Shown here piece by piece: positions 44,053 through 53,471 of a stretch of 64,000 nucleotides of DNA (position 1 is the stretch's first letter; every line of letters begins with the position of its first letter). The translations under genes were made by a program, and so were the position numbers. The DNA comes from Postechiella marina. GTDB taxonomy: Bacteria; Bacteroidota; Bacteroidia; Flavobacteriales; Flavobacteriaceae. The stretch lies in contig NZ_BAABCA010000001.1 of NCBI RefSeq assembly GCF_039538365.1, forward strand, positions 124,001-188,000, given 5' to 3'. The notes under the pieces are model-generated. The model searched no databases, was not told where the DNA came from, and worked only from the letters and a program-made list of their open reading frames with translations.

Positions 44053-45256
44053 CAAATAAAATTTGTTTTATATTTATGCTAGTACGCTCTTTACCACTAA
44101 CATAAAAAAGAGAAATAAATTCATCAGCATCTTTTAAATAGTTGTCGTTAAAGCGTTTTAAGGAGTCAACATTTGTAAAATATTCTATTGTAGCAGTGGC
44201 GCCAAAACCGTGGTTAGAGAAAAATAATAGGTTAGAGGTATTGTTGTCTCCATTAAGTTTGGCAACTAAAACATGTTCGTATTTATTACCATTAGATTTT
44301 AGTTTAATTAAAGTGTCTATACCTTTTTCTAGATTTTTAAATTTAATATTTCTTCCTTCGTTATAGGTAGCGTTTTGTCCATCAAAAAAATCTTCCTCTT
44401 GTTGGTTTGTACTATTTTTATTGTCAATTAACTTTATGTGTTTCGATTTTAAATTAAAAAAATCTACAAAAGCATTGTCTCCTCTAAGCGGACCTATATA
44501 AATAGAATTTTGTTCTTTTAGTTGTTGTAGCGATAAATTATGAAATTTATGTATTTTAAATTCGCTATTGTATCTATAAAAGTGTTTCGATAAATCGTTA
44601 ACAGAGTATGCGCTTAAAAAATTTACATAAATATTTCTGCCAGGAGAATAATCTTTCATCAACTTTGGATGTTTTTCTACCTCATTATAAAAATCGGTTG
44701 CCGAGTTTATTTCGTAGTCTCTATGCCAACCTATTTTATTAAACAGTGTAGGCCCATAATAGCCAAAAATATCGTATAAATACAGGGTAGTTTCTTTGTC
44801 GTTTTTAAAAAGAGAATGCCAAACAGGGTCTTTATAGGTTAACTTAATAAAAGCATAGCTGCCTATAAGTAATAGAGTAAGGGTAAAAAATATAAAACTT
44901 ATTTTTTGTTTAAAATTGTATTTAGGTTTTGGCTGTTCTCTTCTGTAAAAAGACACTCCGTATTGGCCTGTTTTTATCTCAATGGTAATGGCATCGTTTA
45001 TACCTTCGTTATTAAAATACTTTTTTAATTTGTTTCTTAAATGATAAACATTAACACGAACTGTAGCTTCACTTTTTTCATGTTCGTATTGAGATCCAAA
45101 TAATTCTATGCTTATATCAGTAGCATTTAAATTTTTATTTTTTATGGAAGATTCTATTAAATATTTTAATAAAATATTGCTTGTTGTCGATTTAGAAAAT
45201 GCTTTGCTTTTTAATAAAATATTTAATACTTCAAGTTTTTCATCTGTAGAAATCAT
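44039..45256 (-). CDS. ToxR-like membrane-anchored winged-helix regulator
   Basis: The 405-residue protein has an N-terminal DNA-binding domain of the OmpR/ToxR winged-helix type (SEATVRVNVYHLRNKLKKYF, then IEIKTGQYGVSF). One transmembrane helix follows near 118-140 (ISFIFFTLTLLLIGSYAFI), then a periplasmic domain of about 260 residues with no known fold. This layout lets an outside signal act directly on DNA. The gene is divergent from the DUF1080/oxidoreductase pair across 224 bases that contain a perfect 17-bp inverted repeat. It probably controls those sugar genes, and formerly also drove the TIGR02757 gene it overlaps. Confidence 0.8.
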   Translation of the reverse strand: MISTDEKLEVLNILLKSKAFSKSTTSNILLKYLIESSIKNKNLNATDISIELFGSQYEHEKSEATVRVNVYHLRNKLKKYFNNEGINDAITIEIKTGQYGVSFYRREQPKPKYNFKQKISFIFFTLTLLLIGSYAFIKLTYKDPVWHSLFKNDKETTLYLYDIFGYYGPTLFNKIGWHRDYEINSATDFYNEVEKHPKLMKDYSPGRNIYVNFLSAYSVNDLSKHFYRYNSEFKIHKFHNLSLQQLKEQNSIYIGPLRGDNAFVDFFNLKSKHIKLIDNKNSTNQQEEDFFDGQNATYNEGRNIKFKNLEKGIDTLIKLKSNGNKYEHVLVAKLNGDNNTSNLLFFSNHGFGATATIEYFTNVDSLKRFNDNYLKDADEFISLFYVSGKERTSINIKQILFDDNK

Positions 45257-45314
45257 TCTTAATTATTTGTTTTGTAAAGAAAAGAAAAAATAAGAACATA
45301 CGCTAATACTAGTG

Positions 45315-45351
45315 TTTAATGGTTGTTTTAACCATTAAAACAACCATTAAA
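45315..45351. promoter_or_regulatory. Perfect 17-bp inverted repeat, candidate operator
   Basis: TTTAATGGTTGTTTTAA (45315-45331) and its exact inverse (45335-45351) are separated by 3 bases. The two arms lie between the divergent ToxR-like regulator and the DUF1080 gene, 58 bases from the regulator start and 129 from the DUF1080 start. There is no T-run, so a protein-binding site is more likely than a terminator. Confidence 0.65.
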
Positions 45352-45480
45352 GGACGTTAAAACTTCAAATAAGAAACCTGTTTCGTTATATTTGAGAAGT
45401 GCCGATTAATTTCGATACCAACTATACACGAGCTAACCGCTCATTATTAATTTTAAATAAAAGATAAGATTAAATCAGTT

Positions 45481-46851
45481 ATGAAAAAAAGCATTTTATG
45501 TCTGTTTACTTTATTAGTGTGTACTAATTTAGTGATTGGACAACAAAAAACAGTAAATCTATTTAATGGTAAAAACTTAAAAGGATGGAAAGCCTTAAAT
45601 GGTTATGCCGAATATTTGGTAGAAGATAATGCCATTGTTGGTATATCTACCAAAGGATCTCCAAGTACCTATTTATCAACTAAAAAAGAATACACCAATT
45701 TTATTTTAGAGTACGATATTAACGTAGATTATACATTAAATGGAGGTGTGCAAATAAGAACGCATCACGACCCATCTAAAGGGAAGGGGTCTGTTTATGG
45801 TTCTCAAATTGAAGCAGATGCATCCGAAAGAGGATGGAGTGGTGGTATTTACGACCAAAGTAGAAATGGTTGGAGATACCCTGTTGAGTATAATCCAGAA
45901 GCAAAATCGGCGTGGAAAGATAATGCATGGAATTCGGTTAAAGTTATAGCTTGCGGGCATAGAATTGCCACATGGATTAATGGTGTAAATATTGCTAATT
46001 TGGTAGAAGAAAATATTGAAACTGGTTTTATCTCGTTGCAAGTACACTCTGCTGGAGGTGATAAAATAGGAAAGAAAACACGTTGGAAAAATATTAAGAT
46101 AACCGAGATTCCTGAAGATTACAAATTTACAACTACTGCGCCTTTAGTAAGTTATTTACATAACCAATTAACGGAAGACGAAAAGAACTCTGGATGGAAA
46201 CTATTATGGGATGGAAAAACAACAAACGGTTGGCGAGGTGCAAAGCGTAATGATTTTCCTAGTAAAGGTTGGTCTATTAAAGACGGTGTTTTAACTGTAC
46301 ATGCTTCTGGTGGTGGAGAGTCTGAGCATGGAGGAGATATTGTAACAACAAAACCTTATAAGAATTTTGAATTGGAATTAGATTTTAAATTTACAAAAGG
46401 TGCAAATAGTGGTATTAAATATTTTGTAGACACTAACCTTAATAAAGGTAAAGGTTCTGCTATAGGTTGCGAATTTCAAATATTAGACGATAAAAACCAT
46501 CCAGATGCTAAAAAGGGGGTTGGAAGTAAAAGAACAATAGGTTCTTTATACGATTTAATTAAAGCAGATTCTAGATTACATGTAAAAGGTTTAAAACCGC
46601 TTAAATATGTTAATGCTGGTAGTTGGAACCGAGCAAGAATTGTAGTTAATGGTAATAACGTGGTCCACTATTTAAATGGATGTAAAGTTGTGGAATACGA
46701 ACGCGGAACACAACAGTGGAAAGCTTTAGTAGCTTATAGTAAGTACAAAAATTGGCCAAACTTTGGCGAGGCTAAAGAAGGTCTTATTCTATTACAAGAT
46801 CATGGAGACGAAGTGCATTTTAGAAGCATTAAAATTAAAGAATTAAACTAA
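45481..46851 (+). CDS. Secreted protein with two DUF1080 (3-keto-disaccharide hydrolase) domains
   Basis: The 456-residue protein has a signal peptide (ending LVIGQQ) and two copies of the DUF1080 beta-sandwich. The first covers about 24-220 (VNLFNGKNLKGWKAL); the second about 235-455 (WKLLWDGKTTNGWRG, FELELDFKFTKGANSGIKYFV). Members of this family bind or cleave sugars, including 3-keto-disaccharides. It is followed after 23 bases by an oxidoreductase of the family that makes and reduces keto sugars, so the pair likely works on one glycoside outside the cytoplasm. Confidence 0.88.
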   Translation: MKKSILCLFTLLVCTNLVIGQQKTVNLFNGKNLKGWKALNGYAEYLVEDNAIVGISTKGSPSTYLSTKKEYTNFILEYDINVDYTLNGGVQIRTHHDPSKGKGSVYGSQIEADASERGWSGGIYDQSRNGWRYPVEYNPEAKSAWKDNAWNSVKVIACGHRIATWINGVNIANLVEENIETGFISLQVHSAGGDKIGKKTRWKNIKITEIPEDYKFTTTAPLVSYLHNQLTEDEKNSGWKLLWDGKTTNGWRGAKRNDFPSKGWSIKDGVLTVHASGGGESEHGGDIVTTKPYKNFELELDFKFTKGANSGIKYFVDTNLNKGKGSAIGCEFQILDDKNHPDAKKGVGSKRTIGSLYDLIKADSRLHVKGLKPLKYVNAGSWNRARIVVNGNNVVHYLNGCKVVEYERGTQQWKALVAYSKYKNWPNFGEAKEGLILLQDHGDEVHFRSIKIKELN

Positions 46852-46874
46852 ACCAAACTAAATAAGACATAAAA

Positions 46875-48206
46875 ATGACAACACGTAGAAAATTTATAAA
46901 AAACACAGCCTTGGGAGCTGCAGGAGTTACTTTATTAAGTACAGCAAGCTCTTATGCTAGTGTTTTAGGATCTGCAGACAGAGTAAACTTTGCTATAATA
47001 GGCTGTGGAGGCAGAGCACATGGTTTAGCAAAGGCAATTGGTAATATAAAACAAGGTAACATTGTTGCTATTTGCGATGTAGATGCAAATAGATTAAGTA
47101 AGTTTAAAGAGTTTTGTATAAAGGAAACCAATACAAATCCAAAAACAGAAAGTGATTTTAGAAAGTTACTAGAAGATAAAAGTATAGATGCTGTTGTAGT
47201 TGCTACACCAGAGCATTGGCACGCGCCAATGGCAATAATGGGTATGCAAGCAGGTAAACATGTTTATGTAGAGAAACCATGTAGCCATAATCCGCATGAA
47301 AATGAATTACTGGTTAAGGTTCAAAAAAAATATGGAAAATTATGCCAAATGGGTAATCAGCAACGCTCTTCAAGAAGTTCTGCTATGGCGGTAAACGACA
47401 TAAAAGAAGGTGTTATTGGTGACGTTTACGCTGCAAAGGCAGTTTATGCAAATGCTAGAAAATCTATTGGAATAGGTAAAGAGGTTGCGGTTCCACCAAC
47501 ACTAGATTGGGATTTATGGCAAGGACCAGCGCCAAGAGAAAATTATAGAAATAATGTACATCCTTACAATTGGCATTGGTTTAAAACTTGGGGTACAGGA
47601 GAAATTCATAATAACGGAACACACGAAATAGATATTTGTCGTTGGGCCTTAGGTGTAGGTTATCCTACACGAGTAGTTTCTGCAGGCGGACGATTACATT
47701 ATAATGATGATTGGGAATTTTTTGATACACAAATGACTAGTTACGAATTTGAAGGAGGAAAAACCCTAACATGGGATGGTAGAAGCTGTAACGCTTTTAA
47801 ATCTATTGGAGGAAGAGGAGCTGTGATTCATGGTACCAAAGGAAGTATTCATTTAGATAGGTCTAAATATGTACTTTATGATTTGAAAGGAAAGAAGCTT
47901 AAAACAGAATTCGAAAATCAGAAAAAAGAGTCTAGTGCTAATAAAACATCAGATACTATAGGTTTTGATGGATTAACAGTTAGCCATATGCGAAATTTTA
48001 TAAATGCTATTTTGGTAGGAGAGAAACAGAATTCGCCTATATGGGAAGCTGCAATTTCTACACAACTTTGTCATTTAGGTAATATTGCGCAGTTTACAAA
48101 AGAGAGTTTAGATGTAGACCCTAATACTGGTCGAGTTTTAAATAGTAAGCAAGCTAAAAAAATGTGGAAACGTAAGTACGAAAAAGGTTGGGAACCTAAA
48201 TTGTAA
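46875..48206 (+). CDS. Gfo/Idh/MocA-family oxidoreductase with Tat-type signal
   Basis: The 443-residue protein starts with a twin-arginine signal (MTTRRKFIKNTALGAAGVTL), suggesting export after folding with its NAD(P) cofactor. The Rossmann domain has FAIIGCGGRAHGLAKAI and the family motif EKPCSHN, in which the lysine is catalytic. The C-terminal domain includes NWHWFKTWGTGEIHNNGTHEID. It should oxidise or reduce a sugar hydroxyl or keto group. It forms a pair with the DUF1080 gene upstream and ends at a strong terminator. Confidence 0.93.
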   Translation: MTTRRKFIKNTALGAAGVTLLSTASSYASVLGSADRVNFAIIGCGGRAHGLAKAIGNIKQGNIVAICDVDANRLSKFKEFCIKETNTNPKTESDFRKLLEDKSIDAVVVATPEHWHAPMAIMGMQAGKHVYVEKPCSHNPHENELLVKVQKKYGKLCQMGNQQRSSRSSAMAVNDIKEGVIGDVYAAKAVYANARKSIGIGKEVAVPPTLDWDLWQGPAPRENYRNNVHPYNWHWFKTWGTGEIHNNGTHEIDICRWALGVGYPTRVVSAGGRLHYNDDWEFFDTQMTSYEFEGGKTLTWDGRSCNAFKSIGGRGAVIHGTKGSIHLDRSKYVLYDLKGKKLKTEFENQKKESSANKTSDTIGFDGLTVSHMRNFINAILVGEKQNSPIWEAAISTQLCHLGNIAQFTKESLDVDPNTGRVLNSKQAKKMWKRKYEKGWEPKL

Positions 48207-48224
48207 TCAAGTTTTAATAAAACT

Positions 48225-48256
48225 AAAAGGCTTTCATTTTTTAATGAAAGCCTTTT
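48225..48256. terminator. Bidirectional hairpin terminator
   Basis: A perfect 14-bp stem (48225-48238 with 48243-48256) with a TTTT loop is flanked by A and T runs. It lies between the convergent oxidoreductase and LolD-like genes and can serve both strands. Confidence 0.9.
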
Positions 48257-48280
48257 TTGTTTTCTGCTAATTCGTTTTTT

Positions 48281-48943
48281 CTAATTAACAATATTACCAT
48301 CAACCATGGTTAATTTTCTGTCAGCTAAATTTGCTAATTCTTCATTATGAGTTACAATTACAAAAGTTTGTCCAAATTCGTCGCGAAGCTTAAAAAATAA
48401 ATTGTGTAACGTTTCCGCCGATTCGCTATCTAAATTTCCCGAAGGTTCATCTGCAAAAATTAGACTAGGTTTATTTATTAAGGCTCTAGCTACAGCAACA
48501 CGCTGTTGTTCTCCACCAGAAAGTTCGTTAGGTTTATGGTTGTATCTATGCGATAGCCCTAAGAAATCTAAAAGCTCTTTAGCTCTTTTTTCGGCTTCAC
48601 TTTTTTTAGTGCCTTTTATAAAAGCGGGTAAACAAACGTTTTCTATAGCTGTAAATTCGGGAAGTAATTGATGAAACTGAAATATAAAACCAATGTGTTC
48701 GTTTCTAAATCTAGCTAATGCTTTGTCGTTTAAAGTGTTAATTTCTATATTGTTTATACTTATACTTGAGTTTTCTTGAGATGAAGTTTGATCAAGCGTG
48801 CTTAAAATTTGCAATAAAGTTGTTTTTCCAGCTCCAGATGCACCAACTATAGAGACAACTTCACCTTTTTTAACATGAATGTTTACTCCTTTAAGTACGT
48901 GTAAATCGTTATAATATTTATGAATGTTTTTTGCTTGAATCAT
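48281..48943 (-). CDS. lolD: ABC transporter ATP-binding protein, LolD/MacB type
   Basis: The 220-residue ATPase has Walker A GASGAGKTTLLQ, the signature LSGGEQQRVAVARAL, Walker B LIFADEPSGNLDSES and the switch histidine in VIVTHNEEL. It matches the LolD/MacB group that powers lipoprotein release or export with FtsX-like permeases. I start it at ATG 48943 (MIQAKNIHKYYND); the frame extends to 49015 but adds residues unlike the family. No permease gene is adjacent, so the partner must lie elsewhere. Confidence 0.88.
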   Translation of the reverse strand: MIQAKNIHKYYNDLHVLKGVNIHVKKGEVVSIVGASGAGKTTLLQILSTLDQTSSQENSSISINNIEINTLNDKALARFRNEHIGFIFQFHQLLPEFTAIENVCLPAFIKGTKKSEAEKRAKELLDFLGLSHRYNHKPNELSGGEQQRVAVARALINKPSLIFADEPSGNLDSESAETLHNLFFKLRDEFGQTFVIVTHNEELANLADRKLTMVDGNIVN

Positions 48944-49056
48944 ACTTTTATAAATAAAACGACAATTTACCACTTTAGTATGTGATGCACAATTAAGATT
49001 TGGTTTTATGGCCAATCAAAATTTGATTAACTTTATGCCTTAGAATAAAAGCGATT

Positions 49057-49644
49057 ATGGCATACAAACAATTTGAAGAGTATAACATTAAGGTAACCGA
49101 AGATGTTAAAGATAGATATAAGGATATTATAGACGAGTTAGGCGAAGATACCCAAAGAGAAGGCTTGATTAAAACACCAGAGCGAGCTGCTAAAGCAATG
49201 CAGTTTTTAACACAAGGCTACGACCAAGATCCTGTAGAGATTTTAAAGGGCGCTATGTTTAAAGAGTCTTATAACGAGATGGTAATTGTAAAAGATATAG
49301 AGGTTTATTCCCTTTGCGAGCATCATATTTTACCGTTTTTTGGAAAGGCACATATAGCTTATATTCCTAACGGACATATTGTTGGACTTAGTAAATTACC
49401 AAGAATAGTAGATGTTTTTGCTAGAAGATTACAAGTACAAGAACGTTTAACAGAGCAGGTTTTAGATTGTATTAACGATACATTAAAGCCTCAGGGTGTT
49501 GCTGTAGTTATTGAAGCTTCTCATATGTGTATGATGATGCGTGGCGTACAAAAACAAAACTCTACAACTACTACATCTGGATTTAGAGGTCAGTTTGAAA
49601 AAATTGAAACTAGAAACGAATTCTTAAAATTAATAGGGAAATAA
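49057..49644 (+). CDS. folE: GTP cyclohydrolase I
   Basis: The 195-residue enzyme makes dihydroneopterin triphosphate for folate. It contains SLCEHHILPFFGKAHIAYIP with the zinc ligands and the substrate-binding segment ASHMCMMMRGVQKQNS. Length is normal for the unimodular bacterial form. It is divergent from the LolD-like gene (113 bases between ATGs) and is followed by a small membrane protein gene. Confidence 0.96.
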   Translation: MAYKQFEEYNIKVTEDVKDRYKDIIDELGEDTQREGLIKTPERAAKAMQFLTQGYDQDPVEILKGAMFKESYNEMVIVKDIEVYSLCEHHILPFFGKAHIAYIPNGHIVGLSKLPRIVDVFARRLQVQERLTEQVLDCINDTLKPQGVAVVIEASHMCMMMRGVQKQNSTTTTSGFRGQFEKIETRNEFLKLIGK

Positions 49645-49701
49645 TTAGCGCATAAATGTGGTATGTTTCTTGTTTATAGATAAGTATAAATTATTACTTA
49701 T

Positions 49702-49980
49702 ATGAACAAATACAAAAAATTAGGGCTTAGTATTCTTTTTGATGCTCTGGGTTATGTGTCTTTTATAATCCCTGGGTTTGGAGAGTTTACAGATGTTATT
49801 TGGGCTCCTGCTTCTGTTTGGTTAATGACTAAACTTTATAAAGGGAAAACAGGAAAAATAGCTGCAGGTATTTCCTTTGTAGAAGAAATGGCGCCAGGCA
49901 TAGATGTTATACCTACCTTTACACTAATGTGGTTATATACTTATGTGCTTAACGGAAAGAAGTCTATAAAAAAAGATTAA
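49702..49980 (+). CDS. Small membrane protein of unknown function
   Basis: The 92-residue protein has two or three hydrophobic segments (LGYVSFIIPGFGEFTDVIW, PTFTLMWLYTYVL) and a basic C-terminus, so it should be an inner-membrane protein. No family could be named with certainty. It begins 57 bases after folE, in the same direction, and ends at a clear terminator. Confidence 0.7.
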   Translation: MNKYKKLGLSILFDALGYVSFIIPGFGEFTDVIWAPASVWLMTKLYKGKTGKIAAGISFVEEMAPGIDVIPTFTLMWLYTYVLNGKKSIKKD

Positions 49981-50016
49981 AAAAATCCCTTTCAAATTAT
50001 TTTGAAAGGGATTTTT
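49981..50016. terminator. Hairpin terminator
   Basis: A perfect 16-bp stem (49981-49996 with 50001-50016) with a TTAT loop ends in a T-run. It lies between convergent genes (49980 and 50041) and probably serves both. Confidence 0.92.
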
Positions 50017-50040
50017 TTTAATCTATAAGCTGTTATGCAA

Positions 50041-50643
50041 TTACTTTACAGGATCTACAACAGAAATATCAAAAGTTACTTCAACATCCGTGCTTCCTCC
50101 GGCATTTGCAGATGTACCATCGTTTGGTTTTGTAGGCTCATGCTTTAATATTATCGTTAGAGTACCTGTACCAGCATCACCAGTAGTTAAAGTGCTTTCT
50201 ATTCCAACTGGGTTTCCATCTTCATCAGTATCATTTTTAGAAATAGTTAAACCAGAAATAGTAGAAGAGAAGAAAAATTCATGCTCGTCTGCCTCTTCTT
50301 TAACCTCTTCAGTAATGTCTTCTGCAGGATCATCTGTTGCGTTTAATAATTGAAGTTTTCCTGTATATTCTGTATTAGAAAGCAAAGTCTCAGAAACAGC
50401 ATAGCTAGGATTTTCGCCACCTGGACCGTCTATATCTGTAAATGTTAATGTAATACTGCTATTGTCATCAACATCAGTGTTTTTTTCTGTTAAAGTGTAA
50501 ATAACTGTGGTTATTAATTCTTCTTCGTGATCGTGGTCATCATCGTGTCCATCATCATCACTAGAACAGCTTGTTAAAATTAAGCTAGACATAAAAAATA
50601 GTGCTAATAATTTAATTGTTTTCATGGGTTTAATCATTTTCAT
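50041..50643 (-). CDS. His/Asp-rich lipoprotein linked to a TonB receptor
   Basis: The 200-residue product has a lipoprotein signal (lipobox LTSCSS) followed at once by a metal-binding-like run, DDDGHDDDHDHEEE. A beta-rich domain of about 140 residues ends the protein. ATG 50643 and 50625 are both possible starts; the second gives a more standard signal peptide. It follows the TonB receptor by 24 bases in the same direction and so probably works with it, perhaps by holding a metal ion at the outer membrane. The metal is not known; zinc or copper would suit the His/Asp cluster. Confidence 0.75.
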   Translation of the reverse strand: MKMIKPMKTIKLLALFFMSSLILTSCSSDDDGHDDDHDHEEELITTVIYTLTEKNTDVDDNSSITLTFTDIDGPGGENPSYAVSETLLSNTEYTGKLQLLNATDDPAEDITEEVKEEADEHEFFFSSTISGLTISKNDTDEDGNPVGIESTLTTGDAGTGTLTIILKHEPTKPNDGTSANAGGSTDVEVTFDISVVDPVK

Positions 50644-50667
50644 AGTTTTAAATTTAAATATTATTTA

Positions 50668-53067
50668 TTAGTAATTGAATTTGAGTTTTATATTAAAGTT
50701 TCTGCCTACTTCATCTGTATAATATCTTAGCCTATTTAAGTATTCTCTATACGATACGTTAAATAAATTTTCAATGTTAAATTCTACTTTTAAAGAACCC
50801 TTTTTAAAAGGTTTAAATGTAGCAGAACTGTTAAAGTTAAAAAGAGAGTAGCCTGGCGGTGTAGAGCTAATATCTACATAGACATTTTCTTGAGTTGTAG
50901 CATTAAATGTATAAAAGTTGTAATCTGGATAGTTGTTTTGTTTTAAAACTGTTTTTTGCGTTAGGCTAACAAGGAGTTGGTTAAGTTTTGGGTTTTGATA
51001 TGTAATTGAATTTGAAAAGTTTGTTCCTGGCATATGGATAAGAGGTGTATCATCCGATAGATTGTTTCCTTTTAATACGCTTAAATTACCGTTATATTTT
51101 AAATGATTACTTATTTTTTTATGTATGTCGATATCGGCTCCAAAAATTTGAGCGTCAACTTGAAAATATTCCCACTCGATAAAAGACCCTCGAATTGTTG
51201 TTGTTTCTCCTACTGGAATTAATTGAATATAATCTTTAATATGTTTGTAATATGGACTTATGGAAAATCCGAAGTTTTGATTAGTTCGTTCTAAAGAAAT
51301 CATGAATTTATTGGCTACTTCTTTTCCTATGGTTAATTTGCCTATTTCGATTCTGGCTGCGCTATGGTGTAAACCATCGCTGAATAATTCTGAAGGATTG
51401 GGGTTTCTAGAGGCTAATCCGTAATTGAAAATAAATTCAAAGTCGTCACTAAATTGATTCGCATAACCTAAGCTTGCAGATGTGTTTTTAAAAGTAAATT
51501 CTGGGAATGTTAATAGTCTGGAGCTGCTTGGTTCTTCTCCAGAATCAAATTCTGGAAATAATTCGTCGTAGTTATAGGTTTCATTCCAATCTGTAACTCG
51601 GTACCGTTTTGTTGCTTCTATGCGAGAGAAATCGTATCTTAATCCTGCACTTATTTCAGAGTTTAAGTTTAAGTTATAGGTTCCTGTAGTATAGGCTCCT
51701 ACATCATATTTATCAAAATCTGGAATTATGGGGTTAACACCTGTAGATATAGCTTCGTTGTTTTGATATCGAAGTAAAATACCGGTATTTAGCTTTAAAT
51801 TATCAATAGCATCAATTCTTAAATTGGGTTGTATAGAGGTTGTAAATAATTTAAGGTTTATTACAGGAATGTTTTCTCTATCTCCTCGCCTTAAATCGAA
51901 TTCTTTTCGTCTATTAAGTTGTAAATCGTATTGTAGCGATAATTTTCCTAAGCCTTTAAAACGTTTGTAGGCTTCAATTTTTGCTAAATGATGGGTAATA
52001 GATTGTTTTGGGTTTGCTATATGGTGTGAGAAATCTTCAATATATTGAGGTTCTCCAGAGTTTATAGCTTGTACTAAATCGTTAGTATTGCCTATATGAG
52101 ATGCTCTAAGAATACCTATATTATTATTTACATAGCTGTAATAAGCATCAAAACCTTTTTCAAAAGATTTGTAGCCTATTCTTGCAGAAGCATTAATGCT
52201 TTTAATTCCGGTATTGGTAAGCTGATAATCTGGACTTTTAAAGTCGCCAAAAACTTTATAACTAGCTTGTACTTTACTGTAAAATCCACTTTTAAAAGTT
52301 TTAACAATTTCAGAGTTTAAATTACCGCCCCAACCATTGGTGTTAAACGATAATGCTGTGCTACCAAAAATACTATCTTTTGCAGCATAATTTTCTGGAC
52401 GTATTAAAATTAAGCCACCAATAGCATCGCTGCCATACATTAATGTGTTAGCTCCTTTAATAAGATCTATGCGTCCGCTAGCATTAATATCTATATTTGG
52501 TGCATGCTCATCTCCCCATTCTTGGTCTGATAGGCGTACATTATTATTAACAATTAAAAGCCTGCTACTATGTAAACCATGAATCATTGGTTTAACAATA
52601 GTATTGCCTGTGTTTAAAGAAGAAACTCCACTTATTGTATTTAAAGCGTCTCCCAAAGATTTATCTGTAAAGGCTTCTATGTCTTTTTTTGAAATAGATT
52701 GTTGTACACTAGTTTGTTCTATTTTAGAACTAGAAGCAACAATAACTTCGTTTAGAGCCTCTAAATGATGCTCTAAACTTATGGATTTAAATGTATTACC
52801 GTTTATGTCTAATTTAAGAATTTTAGTTTCGCACCCTAAATGAGAAACTTCTATACTGTAAACATTGTTACATAAACCTTGAAAGGTAAATTTTCCTTTA
52901 TTGTCTGATATTGTTATCTTATTTGTACCAATAAGTTTTATGGTAGCATTTTCTAATGGTGCTTTATTGTGGAAGTCTGTAACTTCTCCAATAAAAATAC
53001 TATTACAATTTTGACTGTAGCTAAAACTAAATATTAGTATAAATAAGATTAAACAGATATTCTTCAT
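50668..53067 (-). CDS. TonB-dependent outer-membrane receptor (possible metal uptake)
   Basis: The 799-residue protein has a signal peptide (FILIFSFSYSQN), an N-terminal carboxypeptidase-like beta domain (about 25-105), a plug domain with ISGVSSLNTGNTIVKPMIHG and LMYGSDAIGGLILIRPEN, and a beta-barrel ending LKFNY. This is the layout of Bacteroidetes receptors that import chelated metals or vitamins with TonB energy. The His-rich lipoprotein downstream and the His/Cys protein upstream point to a metal substrate. The three genes at 53471-50041 form one operon by spacing. Confidence 0.88.
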   Translation of the reverse strand: MKNICLILFILIFSFSYSQNCNSIFIGEVTDFHNKAPLENATIKLIGTNKITISDNKGKFTFQGLCNNVYSIEVSHLGCETKILKLDINGNTFKSISLEHHLEALNEVIVASSSKIEQTSVQQSISKKDIEAFTDKSLGDALNTISGVSSLNTGNTIVKPMIHGLHSSRLLIVNNNVRLSDQEWGDEHAPNIDINASGRIDLIKGANTLMYGSDAIGGLILIRPENYAAKDSIFGSTALSFNTNGWGGNLNSEIVKTFKSGFYSKVQASYKVFGDFKSPDYQLTNTGIKSINASARIGYKSFEKGFDAYYSYVNNNIGILRASHIGNTNDLVQAINSGEPQYIEDFSHHIANPKQSITHHLAKIEAYKRFKGLGKLSLQYDLQLNRRKEFDLRRGDRENIPVINLKLFTTSIQPNLRIDAIDNLKLNTGILLRYQNNEAISTGVNPIIPDFDKYDVGAYTTGTYNLNLNSEISAGLRYDFSRIEATKRYRVTDWNETYNYDELFPEFDSGEEPSSSRLLTFPEFTFKNTSASLGYANQFSDDFEFIFNYGLASRNPNPSELFSDGLHHSAARIEIGKLTIGKEVANKFMISLERTNQNFGFSISPYYKHIKDYIQLIPVGETTTIRGSFIEWEYFQVDAQIFGADIDIHKKISNHLKYNGNLSVLKGNNLSDDTPLIHMPGTNFSNSITYQNPKLNQLLVSLTQKTVLKQNNYPDYNFYTFNATTQENVYVDISSTPPGYSLFNFNSSATFKPFKKGSLKVEFNIENLFNVSYREYLNRLRYYTDEVGRNFNIKLKFNY

Positions 53068-53114
53068 TGTAATTCATATCTTAATTAATGTATTTACTAA
53101 TTTTTGCTGAATAA

Positions 53115-53471
53115 TTAAGCTGTGTAAGGGGGTGCTTTATTTTTTTGCTTATTTAGGTAGCTTTTTTGAGGTATTAAATTGATATAATTTAATACGTTTT
53201 CTTTAATATCGATCTCTGTAATAGGTGTACTCTTAAAAGAAAACTCTAAGGAGTTGTTGTAATCTAAATTATTAAGATTTATAACTAATAGGCAAAGATC
53301 GCAAGGAACTCCTTCTTTATTTTGGTTATGATCATTATCTAAATCATTATTTTGACAATGACTTAGTTCTTGAGCTTGGTTATGAGAATAAGCATGTAGG
53401 TTAACAACTTTACTTAACAGTATAATTGTTAAAAATAATATAGATGATATTTTTAATAAGTAAAGTTTCAT
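53115..53471 (-). CDS. Small exported His/Cys protein
   Basis: The 118-residue protein has a signal or anchor helix (ISSILFLTIILLSKVVNLHA), then a His/Asn/Asp-rich stretch with LSHCQNNDLDNDHNQN and the pair PCDLC. Such residues could bind metal. The C-terminal part is Lys-rich and ends APPYTA. It begins the operon with the TonB receptor (47 bases downstream). I do not recognise the family; small CxxC proteins of this kind lie next to copper or zinc receptors in other bacteria. Confidence 0.65.
   Translation of the reverse strand: MKLYLLKISSILFLTIILLSKVVNLHAYSHNQAQELSHCQNNDLDNDHNQNKEGVPCDLCLLVINLNNLDYNNSLEFSFKSTPITEIDIKENVLNYINLIPQKSYLNKQKNKAPPYTA

Noticed and set aside
50041..53471. Assignment of the receptor to a specific metal such as zinc (ZnuD) or copper
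   Set aside because: His/Cys richness suits several metals, and no substrate-specific motif could be identified.
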